A program made the translations under genes and the position numbers. Of a stretch of DNA of 64,000 nucleotides, positions 7,641 through 16,430 are shown piece by piece (the first letter of the stretch is position 1; each line of letters begins with the position of its first letter). Below the pieces are notes generated by a model, which saw nothing but the letters and a program-made list of their open reading frames with translations, did not search any database and had not been told where the DNA came from. Location: assembly GCF_019823105.1 (NCBI RefSeq), contig NZ_CP081958.1, positions 496,001 through 560,000 of the forward strand. The letters run 5' to 3'. The DNA is from Halobaculum magnesiiphilum. Lineage in GTDB: Archaea; Halobacteriota; Halobacteria; Halobacteriales; Haloferacaceae.

Positions 7641-9125
7641 ATGCGACTGTTCTGGCACCGGCGGGACCTGCGCGTCGCCGACAACCGCGGCCTCGCCGCC
7701 GCGGCCGACGCGACCGGGGACGACGGGGCGGTCGTCCCCGTGTTCGTCTTCGACGACGACGTGCTGGCTCACGGTGCGCCGCCCCGCGTCCGGTTCATGC
7801 TCGACGCGCTCGCGGCGCTTCGGGACGACTACCGCGACCGTGGCTCGGACCTGGTCGTCGCCCGCGGCGACCCGGCGGAGGTGCTCCCGGAGCTGGCCGA
7901 CGAGTTCGGCGCCGAGGCGGTCGTCTGGAACGAGGACTACTCCGGGCTGGCCCGCGAGCGCGACGCCCGCGTCCGGATGGCGCTGGACGCCGCCGGCGTC
8001 GCTCGCGAGACCCGTCACGACGCCGTCCACCACGAGCCGGGCACGATCACGACGAACCAGGGCGACCCCTACGCAGTGTTCACCTACTTCTGGAAGAAGT
8101 GGCGCGACCGCGAGAAGGCCGATCCGGTCGACCCGCCCGCGGGCGACGACCTCGCCGACGCCGTCGCCGGCGAGCGTCTCCCCGGCATCGCGGACCTCGG
8201 GTTCGAGGAACCGGAGGCCGACGTGCAGGCCGCCGGCACCGACGCCGCCCGCGACCGGCTCGATAAATTCTGCGAGGACGCCATCTACCGCTACGACGAG
8301 GACCGTGACTATCCGGCGAGGGAGGCCACCTCCCGGCTCTCGACGGATCTCAAGTGGGGAACGATCGGCGTGCGGGAGGTGTACGCCGCGACCGAGGAGG
8401 CGAACGCCGAGACGGCAGCGATGGCCGACGACACTGTCGAGGACGACGACGCCGTCGAGGCGGTCGAGGAGTTCCAGTCCCAGCTCGCGTGGCGGGAGTT
8501 CTACACGCAGGTGCTGTGGGCGAACCCCGAGGTGGTGACGGAGAACTACAAGGAGTACGACCGCCCGATCGAGTGGCGGGACGACGAAACTGCGATTGAA
8601 CACCTGGCGGCGTGGAAGGAGGGGAGAACCGGCTATCCGATCGTCGACGCGGGGATGCGCCAACTGAAGGAGGAGGCGTACATGCACAACCGCGTGCGGA
8701 TGATCGTCGCGTCGTTCCTCACGAAGGACCTGCTGCTCGACTGGCGCCACGGCTACGAGCACTTCAAGGAGCACCTCGCGGACCACGACACCGCCAACGA
8801 CAACGGCGGCTGGCAGTGGGCCGCCTCGACCGGGACCGACGCCCAGCCGTACTTCCGCATCTTCAACCCCATGACGCAGGGGGAGCGCTACGACCCCGAC
8901 GCCGAGTACGTCGCGGAGTACGTCCCCGAGCTCGCGTCGATATCCGCCGACAACGTTCACTCCTGGCACGAGCTGTCGGTGGGTCGCCGCCGACAGCTCG
9001 CCCCGGAGTACCCCGACCCGATCGTCGACCACTCCGAGATGCGCGAGCGGGCGCTCTCGATGTTCAAGCGCGCCCGCGGCGAGGTGGAGGGAGAGGAGGA
9101 AGAGGAGGAGGCGAGCGCCGACTGA
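7641..9125 (+). CDS. phr: Deoxyribodipyrimidine photolyase (cryptochrome/photolyase family)
   Basis: A 494-residue FAD enzyme that uses light to split cyclobutane pyrimidine dimers, expected in sun-exposed halophiles. The N-terminus MRLFWHRRDLRVADN starts the Rossmann-like antenna domain (about 1-135), and the C-terminal FAD domain carries YPIVDAGMRQL, MHNRVRM, FLTKDLLLDWRHG, DTANDNGGWQWAAS and QPYFRIFNP, which are hallmark class I CPD photolyase motifs. The start ATG 7641 is supported by a CTTACT TATA-like element 27-28 nt upstream. The last 15 residues are Glu-rich. It stands alone, divergent from a winged-helix regulator. Confidence 0.95.
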   Translation: MRLFWHRRDLRVADNRGLAAAADATGDDGAVVPVFVFDDDVLAHGAPPRVRFMLDALAALRDDYRDRGSDLVVARGDPAEVLPELADEFGAEAVVWNEDYSGLARERDARVRMALDAAGVARETRHDAVHHEPGTITTNQGDPYAVFTYFWKKWRDREKADPVDPPAGDDLADAVAGERLPGIADLGFEEPEADVQAAGTDAARDRLDKFCEDAIYRYDEDRDYPAREATSRLSTDLKWGTIGVREVYAATEEANAETAAMADDTVEDDDAVEAVEEFQSQLAWREFYTQVLWANPEVVTENYKEYDRPIEWRDDETAIEHLAAWKEGRTGYPIVDAGMRQLKEEAYMHNRVRMIVASFLTKDLLLDWRHGYEHFKEHLADHDTANDNGGWQWAASTGTDAQPYFRIFNPMTQGERYDPDAEYVAEYVPELASISADNVHSWHELSVGRRRQLAPEYPDPIVDHSEMRERALSMFKRARGEVEGEEEEEEASAD

Positions 9126-9143
9126 CGCCGACGGCCCGTCGGA

Positions 9144-9284
9144 TCACACGCCGATCTCGCTCACGCCCAGGATCGCCCCGCAGGCAGCACACTCCCAGAC
9201 CGTCGCGTCTCCGGTGAACCGGGCGTCGGTCTCGCTCTCGACGACCTCGCGGATGTCCGTGTCGCAGTGGGGACAGTGACCCAT
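9144..9284 (-). CDS. Small zinc-ribbon protein
   Basis: A 46-residue protein with two Cys pairs, CPHC and CAAC, separated by about 27 residues, the layout of a single zinc ribbon, ending CGAILGVSEIGV. Small zinc-finger proteins of this kind are very common in haloarchaea and several are known regulators or protein-interaction modules, but the role of this one is unknown. I chose ATG 9284 (MGHCPHCDTD); a longer in-frame extension is Arg-rich and implausible. Confidence 0.7.
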   Translation of the reverse strand: MGHCPHCDTDIREVVESETDARFTGDATVWECAACGAILGVSEIGV

Positions 9285-9391
9285 GCGCCCTTCGAGCGGC
9301 CGGCCGCACATGAACCTGATCGCCGCGCCGTCGCTCCTCGTGACGGCACGGCTCACGGTACGACTATGCCGCCGGAGACCCTCCACGGGGT

Positions 9392-10015
9392 ATGGACATC
9401 GCCGTGCTGCTGTACGAGGGGTTCGACGAGTTGGACGCGGTCGGCCCGTTCGAGGTGTTCCGCAACGCCGAGGCCGCCGGCGCCGATTTCCACACGGAAC
9501 TCGTCTCGCTCGACGGTCCCGGAACGGTCACCGCGAGCCACGGGATGCGCGTCGAGGCCGAGGGCGACCTCCCCGAGCCGGGCGACCTCGACCTGCTCGT
9601 CGTCCCCGGCGGCGGCTGGAACGACCGCAGCGAGGCGGGCGCGTGGGCGGAGTACGAGCGCGGTGCGATCCCGGAGGTCGTCGCCGCCCACCACGACGCC
9701 GGCGCGACCGTCGCGTCCGTCTGCACCGGCGGGATGTTGCTCTCGAAGGCCGGGGTCTTCGACGGTCGTCCCGCGGTCACTCACGCCTCAGCCCTCGAGG
9801 ACCTCCGCGACACCGACGCCGACGTCCGCGAGGAGCGCGTCGTCGACGACGGGGACGTGCTCTCGGCGGGCGGCGTCACCTCGGGGATCGACTTGGCGCT
9901 CCACATCGTCGAACGCGAGGCGGGCGCCGAGATCGCCGAGTCGGTGGCGACGACGATGGAGTACACCCGCCAGCACGACGCCTACGAGCCGGGCGCGATC
10001 GCGCGATCGGAGTGA
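9392..10015 (+). CDS. DJ-1/PfpI family protein
   Basis: A 207-residue glutamine-amidotransferase-like protein. The nucleophile elbow SVCTGGMLL places Cys at about residue 111, preceded by the conserved acidic pocket (Glu in LLYEGFDELDAVGP) and VPGGG. The closest recognised architecture is the isonitrile hydratase / AraC-type amidase-like branch of DJ-1/PfpI, which includes isonitrile hydratases, chaperones and glyoxalases; the sequence does not decide between them. The LDAVGPFEVF N-terminus is characteristic of the branch. It is convergent with the BASS transporter across 36 bases that contain a short T-run. Confidence 0.85.
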   Translation: MDIAVLLYEGFDELDAVGPFEVFRNAEAAGADFHTELVSLDGPGTVTASHGMRVEAEGDLPEPGDLDLLVVPGGGWNDRSEAGAWAEYERGAIPEVVAAHHDAGATVASVCTGGMLLSKAGVFDGRPAVTHASALEDLRDTDADVREERVVDDGDVLSAGGVTSGIDLALHIVEREAGAEIAESVATTMEYTRQHDAYEPGAIARSE

Positions 10016-10051
10016 CGCGCCGGACGGAACGTCTCTTTTCGTCGCCGGCGC

Positions 10052-11047
10052 TCAGTCGTCGGTCGCCGGCGCCGCCGCGGGCTCCGGGGAGCCGTCGACC
10101 GCGTCGTCGCGCCAGGTGAAGAAGCTCGCGAGCGCGGGGCCGGAGACGTTGTGCCAAACGCTGAACAGCGCGGGAACGAGCGCCGCCGCCGGCGAGAACA
10201 GCGAGGTCGCGAGCGCCACCGCGAGGCCGCTGTTCTGGAGACCGACCTCGAACGCGCAGGTCCGCCGCCGGTCCGCGGACATCCCCGCCGCACGGCCGAC
10301 GCCGTAGCCGGCGCCCAGCCCGATCGCGTTGTGGACCACGACGGCGAGCAGTACCAGCGCGCCCGCGGTCAGGATGTTGTCGACGTTCGCGCCGACCACG
10401 CCGGCGACGATGGCGACGATGGCGACGACGCTGACCAGCGGGAACACGTCGACGCCCGCCTCGGCGGCCTCGGGCGCCCGCCGGTCGAGGACGTACCGGA
10501 TCGCGAACCCGAGCACGACAGGAACGATAACGATCTGGACGATGCTGCCGAACATCTGCGCGAACGTCACGTCGACCGTCTCCCCGAGCGCGAACAGCGT
10601 CCACGCGGGCATGACGATCGGCGCCGCGAGCGTCGTGAGCGTCGTGACGGCCACCGACAGCGCCACGTCGCCGCGGCCCAGGAACGTCATCACGTTCGAG
10701 GCGGTGCCGCCGGGGGCGGCGCCGACGAGGATCAGTCCGACGCCGATGGCGTCCGGGAGGTCGAGCAGGATGTACAGCCCGTAGGCCGCCAGCGGCATCA
10801 CGAGCCACTGCGCGGCCGCGGCGATCCCGACGTCGACGGGGCGCTCGACCAGTCGCTCGAAGTCCTCGGGTTGGAGCGTCAGCCCCATTCCGAGCATGAT
10901 CACCCCCAGCAGCGGCGTGACGTAGTCGAGGACCGGGATGAACGGGTCCGGGCGCACGAGCGCCGCGCCGGCGGCCGCGAGGACCCACACGACGAAGTAC
11001 TTGCTGGCGATCCGACCCACCGCAGCGAGCTGATCGATCAGGGACAC
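10052..11047 (-). CDS. Bile acid:sodium symporter (BASS) family transporter
   Basis: A membrane protein of 331 residues with about nine or ten hydrophobic segments. BASS transporters use the sodium gradient to move organic anions such as pantoate, pyruvate or bile-acid-like compounds; the substrate is unknown here. Family landmarks include LLGVIMLGMGLTL, the GAAPGGTASNVMTFLGRGDVALSV sodium-site region, and a late EVGLQNSGLAVALA helix. I chose GTG 11047 (reading MSLIDQLAAVGRI) because further upstream the frame loses hydrophobicity and becomes Arg/Ser-rich. It is divergent from the superoxide dismutase gene. Confidence 0.85.
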   Translation of the reverse strand: MSLIDQLAAVGRIASKYFVVWVLAAAGAALVRPDPFIPVLDYVTPLLGVIMLGMGLTLQPEDFERLVERPVDVGIAAAAQWLVMPLAAYGLYILLDLPDAIGVGLILVGAAPGGTASNVMTFLGRGDVALSVAVTTLTTLAAPIVMPAWTLFALGETVDVTFAQMFGSIVQIVIVPVVLGFAIRYVLDRRAPEAAEAGVDVFPLVSVVAIVAIVAGVVGANVDNILTAGALVLLAVVVHNAIGLGAGYGVGRAAGMSADRRRTCAFEVGLQNSGLAVALATSLFSPAAALVPALFSVWHNVSGPALASFFTWRDDAVDGSPEPAAAPATDD

Positions 11048-11219
11048 GACGTGACCGACGACCCCTCGCGCGTGAAAACGTGTCGCAGTGTACAAATCTC
11101 GCGAACCTGAGGTAAGCGCCCGCCCGACCGAGAACCGAACGGGCGGGGACGGATCGCAAGCCTGCGTCGGTTTCGGAGCGAAACGCTCTTGTGAAGTGCT
11201 AGCAGTCAACTTCTCAATC

Positions 11220-11225
11220 TTTAAC
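11220..11225 (+). promoter_or_regulatory. TATA-like box of sod
   Basis: TTTAAC predicts transcription starting near 11248-11252, leaving a short leader. A GGAGG Shine-Dalgarno sequence occupies 11250-11254, nine bases before ATG 11264. This strong ribosome-binding site is unusual among the mostly leaderless genes of the window. Confidence 0.5.
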
Positions 11226-11263
11226 AGCTATCCCGCCGTTGTACTGGCTGGAGGAATTCAACC

Positions 11264-11863
11264 ATGAGCTACGAACTCGATCCGTTGCCGTACGACTACG
11301 ACGCACTCGAACCACACATTTCCGAGCAGGTGCTGACGTGGCATCACGACACCCATCACCAGGGCTACGTCAACGGCTGGAACTCGGCCGAGGAGACGCT
11401 CGAGGAGAACCGTGAAAACGGCGAGTTCGGCTCGTCGCCCGGTGCCATTCGGAACGTGACCCACAACTCCTCGGGGCACATCCTGCACGACCTGTTCTGG
11501 CAGAACATGAGCCCCGAGGGCGGCGACGAGCCGTCGGGCGCGCTCGCCGACCGGATCGCCGAGGACTTCGGCTCCTACGAGGCGTGGAAGGGCGAGTTCG
11601 AGGCCGCCGCCGGCAACGCCTCCGGCTGGGCGCTGCTCGTGTACGACACGTTCTCGAACCAACTGCGCAACGTCGTGGTCGACAAGCACGACCAGGGCGC
11701 GATCTGGGGCGGCCACCCGATCCTCGCGCTGGACGTGTGGGAGCACTCCTACTACTACGACTACGGCCCCGCCCGCGGCGACTTCATCAGCGCGTTCTTC
11801 GAAGTCGTCGACTGGGACGAACCCTCGACCCGCTACGAACAGGCCGTCCAGCTCTTCGAGTAA
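11264..11863 (+). CDS. sod: Superoxide dismutase (Mn/Fe family)
   Basis: A 199-residue cytoplasmic enzyme that dismutates superoxide. The four metal ligands are recognisable: His27 in TWHHDTHHQGYV, the His of NSSGHILHDLFW (about residue 81), and Asp and His in LDVWEHSYYYDYG. The residues around the metal (GPARGDF at the end and the Gln in NQLR/DQGAIWGG) fit the Mn-type enzyme of haloarchaea. Length is normal. The gene is monocistronic with a TATA-like box and a good Shine-Dalgarno sequence, consistent with high expression. Confidence 0.97.
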   Translation: MSYELDPLPYDYDALEPHISEQVLTWHHDTHHQGYVNGWNSAEETLEENRENGEFGSSPGAIRNVTHNSSGHILHDLFWQNMSPEGGDEPSGALADRIAEDFGSYEAWKGEFEAAAGNASGWALLVYDTFSNQLRNVVVDKHDQGAIWGGHPILALDVWEHSYYYDYGPARGDFISAFFEVVDWDEPSTRYEQAVQLFE

Positions 11864-12022
11864 GTCGGAGACGACGAACGGATCCGGAGGGATCCGAGCC
11901 GAGCGTTCGATTTCTTTCGACGCACCGCTCGTGAGGGGCGGCTCCGCGCCGCCGTGTACTCCCGCGTCGGGGGCGAGACGCCGACACCCACAGTTAGGAC
12001 CCTCGCGACCGACACGCCGTCC

Positions 12023-12724
12023 ATGGAACTCGCCGACGGCGTGTACGCCCTGGAGTTGACGATGGAACGGGAGGACGGCACGGCCACCTTCCACCCGGCG
12101 GCCGTGGAGACGCCGAAGGGACCCGTGCTGATCGACGCCGGACTCCCGGGACAGACTGACCAACTGGCTGACGCGCTCGCGACCCACGGGCTGGATCTGG
12201 CCGATGTTCGCACGGTCCTCCTCACGCACCACGACGGCGATCACGCGGGCGGCCTGGCGGCGGCGTGTGAACGCGCCGCCGACCCCGTCGTGTACGCCCA
12301 CGAGGCTGCGGCGCCGTACGTCGACGGCCGGGAGTTTCCTATCAAAAGCGATCCCGAGGGCGAGCGCTACGAGCCCGTTCCGGTCGACGTGGCGTTGCAG
12401 GACGGCGTGACGTTCCGGACGGACGCGGGGCCGATGCGCGCGGTGTTCACGCCGGGTCACGCGCCCGGACACCTCGCGTTTCACTTCCCCGAGTCCGGCG
12501 TGCTGCTCGCGGCCGACGCGCTTCGCGGGGAGGACGGCGACCTGGTCGGCCCCGCGGAGCACTTCACGCCGGACATGGCCGAGGCGACCCGGTCGGTGGG
12601 TCGGCTCGCCGAACTGGGGGCGGGCGTGGGGACGATCCACTGCTATCACGGCGGGACCGTCGACGCCGGAATCCCCGAGATCGAAGCGATATACGAGTCG
12701 CTGGCGGCCGAGCACCCGGAGTAG
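12023..12724 (+). CDS. MBL-fold metallo-hydrolase
   Basis: A 233-residue metallo-beta-lactamase-fold hydrolase. The zinc-binding motif THHDGDHAGG (HxHxDH variant with His-His-x-x-Asp-His) lies at about residues 70-79, followed by FTPGHAPGHLAFHFP and the Asp of LLAADALRGEDG. Such proteins cleave thioesters, lactones or other esters; the substrate is unknown. ATG 12023 is favoured because it begins the conserved MELADGVYALEL strand and a TATA-like GTTAGG lies 27 nt upstream. The next gene is on the same strand after 123 bases. Confidence 0.88.
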   Translation: MELADGVYALELTMEREDGTATFHPAAVETPKGPVLIDAGLPGQTDQLADALATHGLDLADVRTVLLTHHDGDHAGGLAAACERAADPVVYAHEAAAPYVDGREFPIKSDPEGERYEPVPVDVALQDGVTFRTDAGPMRAVFTPGHAPGHLAFHFPESGVLLAADALRGEDGDLVGPAEHFTPDMAEATRSVGRLAELGAGVGTIHCYHGGTVDAGIPEIEAIYESLAAEHPE

Positions 12725-12847
12725 AACGCGAGAGCCAAGGCGGGATCGAAGAAGTGAGCGTGGGCGAAGGCGATGGCGAGAGCGAGTCGGCGACCAGGGC
12801 TGCCGCCGCCGGACGATTCATACCGTCGCCGGCCGAGACGCCGACCG

Positions 12848-13309
12848 ATGGAACACATCGACATCGACGACGCCGAGACGGGCGGGTTCGGCAGGGACGT
12901 GGAGATGCGCCGGCTCACCGACGCGCTCGGCGCCGAGGACATGGCGATCAACCACTACCGGCTCGACCCGGGCGAGGGGTTCTCCAGCGGAATGCACACC
13001 CACCTGGACCAGGAGGAAGTGTTCGTGATCCTGTCGGGGACCGCGACGTTCGAGACGGAGGACGGCGCCGTCGAGGTCGACGAGGGCGAGGCGGTCCGGT
13101 TCGCCCCCGGCGAGTACCAGACCGGGAGCAACGAGGGCGACGATCCGGTCGAGGCGCTCGCGCTCGGCGCGCCGGCCGACTCGACGGAGGTGCGCGTTCC
13201 GGTCACGTGTCGCGAGTGCGGGCACGACGCGCTCGCGGCGGTCCCCGGCGACGACGGCATGGGGTTCGTCTGCCCCGAGTGCGGCACCGAGGCGGACCTC
13301 CCGACGTAG
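12848..13309 (+). CDS. Cupin domain protein with C-terminal zinc ribbon
   Basis: A 153-residue protein. Residues of about 25-105 form a cupin barrel with the two metal motifs GMHTHLDQEEVFVILSG and FAPGEYQTGSN. A C-terminal ribbon with CREC and CPEC pairs follows (about 120-150). Cupins of this type are usually small sensors or isomerases; no substrate is implied by the neighbours. The start at ATG 12848 follows a TTCATA element at -27. The cupin plus zinc-ribbon fusion is common in haloarchaea but functionally undefined. Confidence 0.85.
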   Translation: MEHIDIDDAETGGFGRDVEMRRLTDALGAEDMAINHYRLDPGEGFSSGMHTHLDQEEVFVILSGTATFETEDGAVEVDEGEAVRFAPGEYQTGSNEGDDPVEALALGAPADSTEVRVPVTCRECGHDALAAVPGDDGMGFVCPECGTEADLPT

Positions 13310-13396
13310 ACAGACCTCTCGACGGAGGCCGACTTCTCGACGTGGCCGGTCTCCCGCGCGTCGCCGGCGACGGGGACGCCTCCCGCAACCCGCCGC

Positions 13397-13402
13397 GTTT
13401 TA
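13397..13402 (+). promoter_or_regulatory. TATA-like box of the 13428 operon
   Basis: GTTTTA is centred about 28 nt before ATG 13428, predicting a leaderless transcript that covers the small protein and the overlapping P-loop NTPase. Confidence 0.5.
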
Positions 13403-13427
13403 GCGACGGGCGGGGCTACGGTCGGGT

Positions 13428-13787
13428 ATGCCGATCGAGAAAGCCGAGTTCCCCGGGCTGTACCCATGCGACTTCTACACGCCCGCGGAGCTGTTCGAGC
13501 CGGACCGAATGTACACAGTCTACGAGATCGCACGGCTCCTGCAGGGGCTGGAGCCCGACGCCGAGATCGACGAAGGGACCGAGGAGGTGCTGCTCGACTG
13601 GGCGATCCCGTGGATCATGACGAACGCCGAAGACCTCGTCGTCGCGGAACCGCGCGGGGACGACGAGCCGGGGTACTACGGCCTGCGGCGACCCGAGGAT
13701 CTCGCTGGCGCCGATGGCAACGACGACGGCTCGACCGCCGGCGACGCCCCCGGACACCCGGACGACCCGTCGCCGGACGAGCAGTGA
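13428..13787 (+). CDS. Conserved haloarchaeal small protein (DUF5827-like)
   Basis: A 119-residue acidic protein whose core (residues 1-90) includes PCDFYTPAELFEP, MYTVYEIARLLQGLEP and VLLDWAIPWIMTNAEDLVVAEP, resembling the haloarchaeal family I recall as DUF5827; that name should be confirmed. The last 30 residues are low-complexity Asp/Gly/Pro. There are no membrane segments and no catalytic motif that I recognise. Its stop codon overlaps the GTG start of the following P-loop NTPase, so the two are translated as a pair. Confidence 0.75.
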   Translation: MPIEKAEFPGLYPCDFYTPAELFEPDRMYTVYEIARLLQGLEPDAEIDEGTEEVLLDWAIPWIMTNAEDLVVAEPRGDDEPGYYGLRRPEDLAGADGNDDGSTAGDAPGHPDDPSPDEQ

Positions 13788-14623
13788 GGCTCCTCGTCGC
13801 CGGCGCGGACCCGGTGGACGCCGGCAAGACGACGTTCGCGGTCGGGCTCGCGGCGCGGCTCCGCGCCGACGGCGAGGGGACGCGCGTGTTCAAGCCCCGC
13901 GCCGGCAACGACCGGTGGTTCGACCACGACGACGTGCGCCAGGCGGCGGGCGACAGCCGCCTGTACGGGAAGGACATCGACCGACTGCTCCGGGCCGCCG
14001 ACAGCGACGCGAGCCACGAGACCCGGAACCCGATCCACCGGCTCTGGCGACCGACACCGGGCGAGACCGGACTGCTCGGCGAGTCCGGGCGGACGTTCCT
14101 CGTCGACCGCGTCCGGACCGCCGACGGCGACGAGTGGGTGGTGAACGATACCGTCGAGATCCCGTCTCGGCTCCGCGAGGACCTCCCGCTCGCGGACGCC
14201 CGCCAGGTCGACTCGGTTCGGGCGGTCAACGACGCGATGGCTGACCTCCACCTGCCAGCGCTCGACCGACTGTCTGAGGACGTTCGGTCCGCCGGCGACG
14301 CGGGCGTCGCGCTCGTGGAGTCGTACGGCGACGTGGCGACCCCGCTGCGCGAGGTCTCCTTCGACGCCGTCGCCGTCGTCGACCCCGGCCGGTGTCGGGT
14401 GTACGGCGGCGACCGTTGGGCGCTCGCCCGAGAGGCCGCGACCGGCGGCCGCGACGAGGGAACGCTGGAGGTCCGCGTCGAGCGCGTCACCGAGATGCTC
14501 GATCCGCTCTCGACGCACGATCTCCGCCCGCTGACGGACGAGGAACGGGCCGACCCGGACGCCGTCGCCTCGGCCTACTCGGCGGCGTACGATGACCTTC
14601 TCGGGGCGGCCGGCGGCCGGTAG
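13784..14623 (+). CDS. P-loop NTPase of MinD/dethiobiotin-synthetase type
   Basis: A 279-residue predicted ATPase. The Walker A motif GADPVDAGKTTFAVGLA opens the protein (about residues 6-22) and resembles the GTDTxVGKT loop of dethiobiotin synthetase and cobyrinic-acid amidases; VALVESYGD and VAVVDPGRCRVY could be the switch regions. The start is GTG 13784, overlapping the previous stop by 4 bases (GTGA), which fixes the reading frame. No biotin or cobalamin genes surround it, so I make no claim about its substrate. It is likely to act with the preceding small protein. Confidence 0.75.
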   Translation: MRLLVAGADPVDAGKTTFAVGLAARLRADGEGTRVFKPRAGNDRWFDHDDVRQAAGDSRLYGKDIDRLLRAADSDASHETRNPIHRLWRPTPGETGLLGESGRTFLVDRVRTADGDEWVVNDTVEIPSRLREDLPLADARQVDSVRAVNDAMADLHLPALDRLSEDVRSAGDAGVALVESYGDVATPLREVSFDAVAVVDPGRCRVYGGDRWALAREAATGGRDEGTLEVRVERVTEMLDPLSTHDLRPLTDEERADPDAVASAYSAAYDDLLGAAGGR

Positions 14624-14699
14624 CTCAGGTCCGGTCCGGCCGATAGCCCGGGTTCGATCCGGCCGGCACGACTTCCCTCCGACCGAACCGATCCGGGAG

Positions 14700-15326
14700 C
14701 TAGCGCGTTCGCGCCGCCCGCCCGGCGAGTTCCACGTGCTCGAACGGCGAATCCAGCACGCTCGGCCCGTGGCCGACGTGGAGTTCCCGGAGGCCGTCGC
14801 CGTCGACGCGCTCGCGCACGCGGTCGATGCTACGGATCAGCGCGTCGCGGTCGCCCTCCTCCAGGTCCGTCCGCCCGAAGCCGCCGTTCTGGAAGATCAG
14901 GTCGCCCGCGAACAGCACGCCCGCGTCCTCGTCGTAGAAGCAGAGGTGGTCGTCCTTGTGCCCGGGCGTGTGCAGCGCCTCGTAGCTGCCGAGCCCCATA
15001 TCGACACGTCCGCCGTCGGGGATCTCGTTGTCCACGCTCGGCTGGCTCGTGTCGAAGCCCCACGTCTCGACGCCGAAGGCGTTGCGGACGGCCTCGACGT
15101 TGCCGACGTGGTCGTGGTGCGTGTGGGTGAGGACGATCGCGTCGAGGTCGTCGACGCGTTCGCGGACGAGCGGGAGGATATCGAAGTTCGACCCGGTGTC
15201 GACGAGGACGCGCCGGCCGTGGTCACCGTCGTCGGCCGTCGCGGGCGCGTCGGCGCCCGCGGGGCCGGAGACGAGGAACGCGTTGCTCGTGAACGCCTGC
15301 ACGCCGGCGGCGAGGTTGTGGATCAT
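14700..15326 (-). CDS. MBL-fold metallo-hydrolase (glyoxalase II-like)
   Basis: A 208-residue zinc hydrolase with the canonical THTHHDHVGN motif (about 72-81), LHTPGHKDDHLCFY and the bridging Asp in LFAGDLIFQNGG. The overall layout resembles glyoxalase II-like hydroxyacylglutathione hydrolases, though haloarchaea lack glutathione, so the substrate would be a different thioester or lactone. ATG 15326 starts MIHNLAAGVQAF; longer frames upstream are antisense to thyA. It is divergent from thyA with about 97 bases between starts. Confidence 0.88.
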   Translation of the reverse strand: MIHNLAAGVQAFTSNAFLVSGPAGADAPATADDGDHGRRVLVDTGSNFDILPLVRERVDDLDAIVLTHTHHDHVGNVEAVRNAFGVETWGFDTSQPSVDNEIPDGGRVDMGLGSYEALHTPGHKDDHLCFYDEDAGVLFAGDLIFQNGGFGRTDLEEGDRDALIRSIDRVRERVDGDGLRELHVGHGPSVLDSPFEHVELAGRAARTR

Positions 15327-15422
15327 GGACGACGATAAGCGACGGCGGGTCTTGGGGGTTGGCGTTCCGGACGGGTGGCCGGGTCCGGTAGGTCTATCAC
15401 GGACGCCCCGCCCTTCTCGCGT

Positions 15423-16430
15423 ATGCAGCAGTACCTCTCGACCGTCGAGGACGTGATCCGGGACGGCACCCACAAGCCGAACCGGACCGGCGTCGACACG
15501 CTCTCGTCCTTCTCGGCGCACTACGAGGCCGACCTCGCCGACGGCTTCCCGCTGCTCACGACGAAGGACCTCTCGGGCTTCCGCTGGAAGTCGCTCATTC
15601 ACGAGCTCCTGTGGTACCTCTCGGGCGAGGAGCATATCCGAGACCTCCGCGAGAAGACGGGTATCTGGGACGCGTGGGCCGACGAGGAGGGTCGCCTCGA
15701 CACCGCCTACGGCCGCTTCTGGCGGCGCTACCCCGTTCCCGAGGAGGGGCTGGAGGGCGAGACGTGGCCCGACGACAGCCACCGCTGGATGAACGACGAC
15801 GAGCGCACGTTCGACCAACTGGCGTACGTCCTCGACACGCTGCGGGAGAACCCCCAGTCGCGCCGGATCGTCGTCAACGCCTGGCACCCGGCGAACGCCA
15901 CGGTGTCGACGCTGCCGCCGTGTCACTACACCTTCGTGTTCAACGTCCAGGGCGACCGCCTGAACCTTCATCTCACTCAGCGCTCGGGCGATCTGGCGCT
16001 CGGCATCCCGTTCAACATCGCCGCCTACTCGATCCTGCTGACGGCCGTCGCTCAGCGCACCGGTTTCGAACCCGGGACGTTCGCCCACAGCGTCGTCGAC
16101 GCCCACGTCTACTGCGGCACCGGCGAGCGCGGCGACTGGTACGGCGACGCCGACGCCCGCGCGATGCTCCGTGACGGCCTCGCGGACGCCGAGTCGCGCG
16201 AGGAGTACGAGCGGCTGGCCGACTGGGTCGAGGAGACCGCGCCCGCCGAGGCCGACGGCGACGAGAAGAAGGATCACGTTCCGGGGCTGCTGCGGCAGCT
16301 CGGCCGCGAGCCGCGCGAGAAGCCGACGCTGCGCGTCGCCGACAAGCCGCTCGACGAGTTGGCGTTCGACGACATCGAGCTGCTGGACTACGACCCGGCA
16401 CCGGGCATCGAGTTCGCGGTCGCCGAGTGA
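15423..16430 (+). CDS. thyA: Thymidylate synthase
   Basis: A 335-residue enzyme that methylates dUMP to dTMP with methylene-tetrahydrofolate, producing dihydrofolate. Visible landmarks are the catalytic Cys167 in LPPCHYTFVFNV, the TQRSGDLALGIPFNIAAYS segment with phosphate-binding Arg and Asp and Asn for dUMP, and the N-terminal KPNRTGVDTLS. There is a haloarchaea-style acidic insertion near residues 255-285. The start follows a TCTATC element at -27. It overlaps the dihydrofolate reductase gene by one base, the classic thyA-DHFR operon in which the second enzyme recycles the dihydrofolate made by the first. Confidence 0.97.
   Translation: MQQYLSTVEDVIRDGTHKPNRTGVDTLSSFSAHYEADLADGFPLLTTKDLSGFRWKSLIHELLWYLSGEEHIRDLREKTGIWDAWADEEGRLDTAYGRFWRRYPVPEEGLEGETWPDDSHRWMNDDERTFDQLAYVLDTLRENPQSRRIVVNAWHPANATVSTLPPCHYTFVFNVQGDRLNLHLTQRSGDLALGIPFNIAAYSILLTAVAQRTGFEPGTFAHSVVDAHVYCGTGERGDWYGDADARAMLRDGLADAESREEYERLADWVEETAPAEADGDEKKDHVPGLLRQLGREPREKPTLRVADKPLDELAFDDIELLDYDPAPGIEFAVAE

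Noticed and set aside
7509-9032. Upstream extension of the winged-helix regulator frame
   Set aside because: It is antisense to the photolyase gene. The regulator is complete from ATG 7508.
14600-14680. tRNA-like sequence with TAGCTCAG and GGTTCGATCC boxes
   Set aside because: The two boxes are only about 30 bases apart, too close to fit an anticodon arm and variable loop. The T-stem does not pair properly and no plausible anticodon stem exists. The first box overlaps the stop codon of the NTPase gene. GC-rich coincidence is more likely than a tRNA or a relic.
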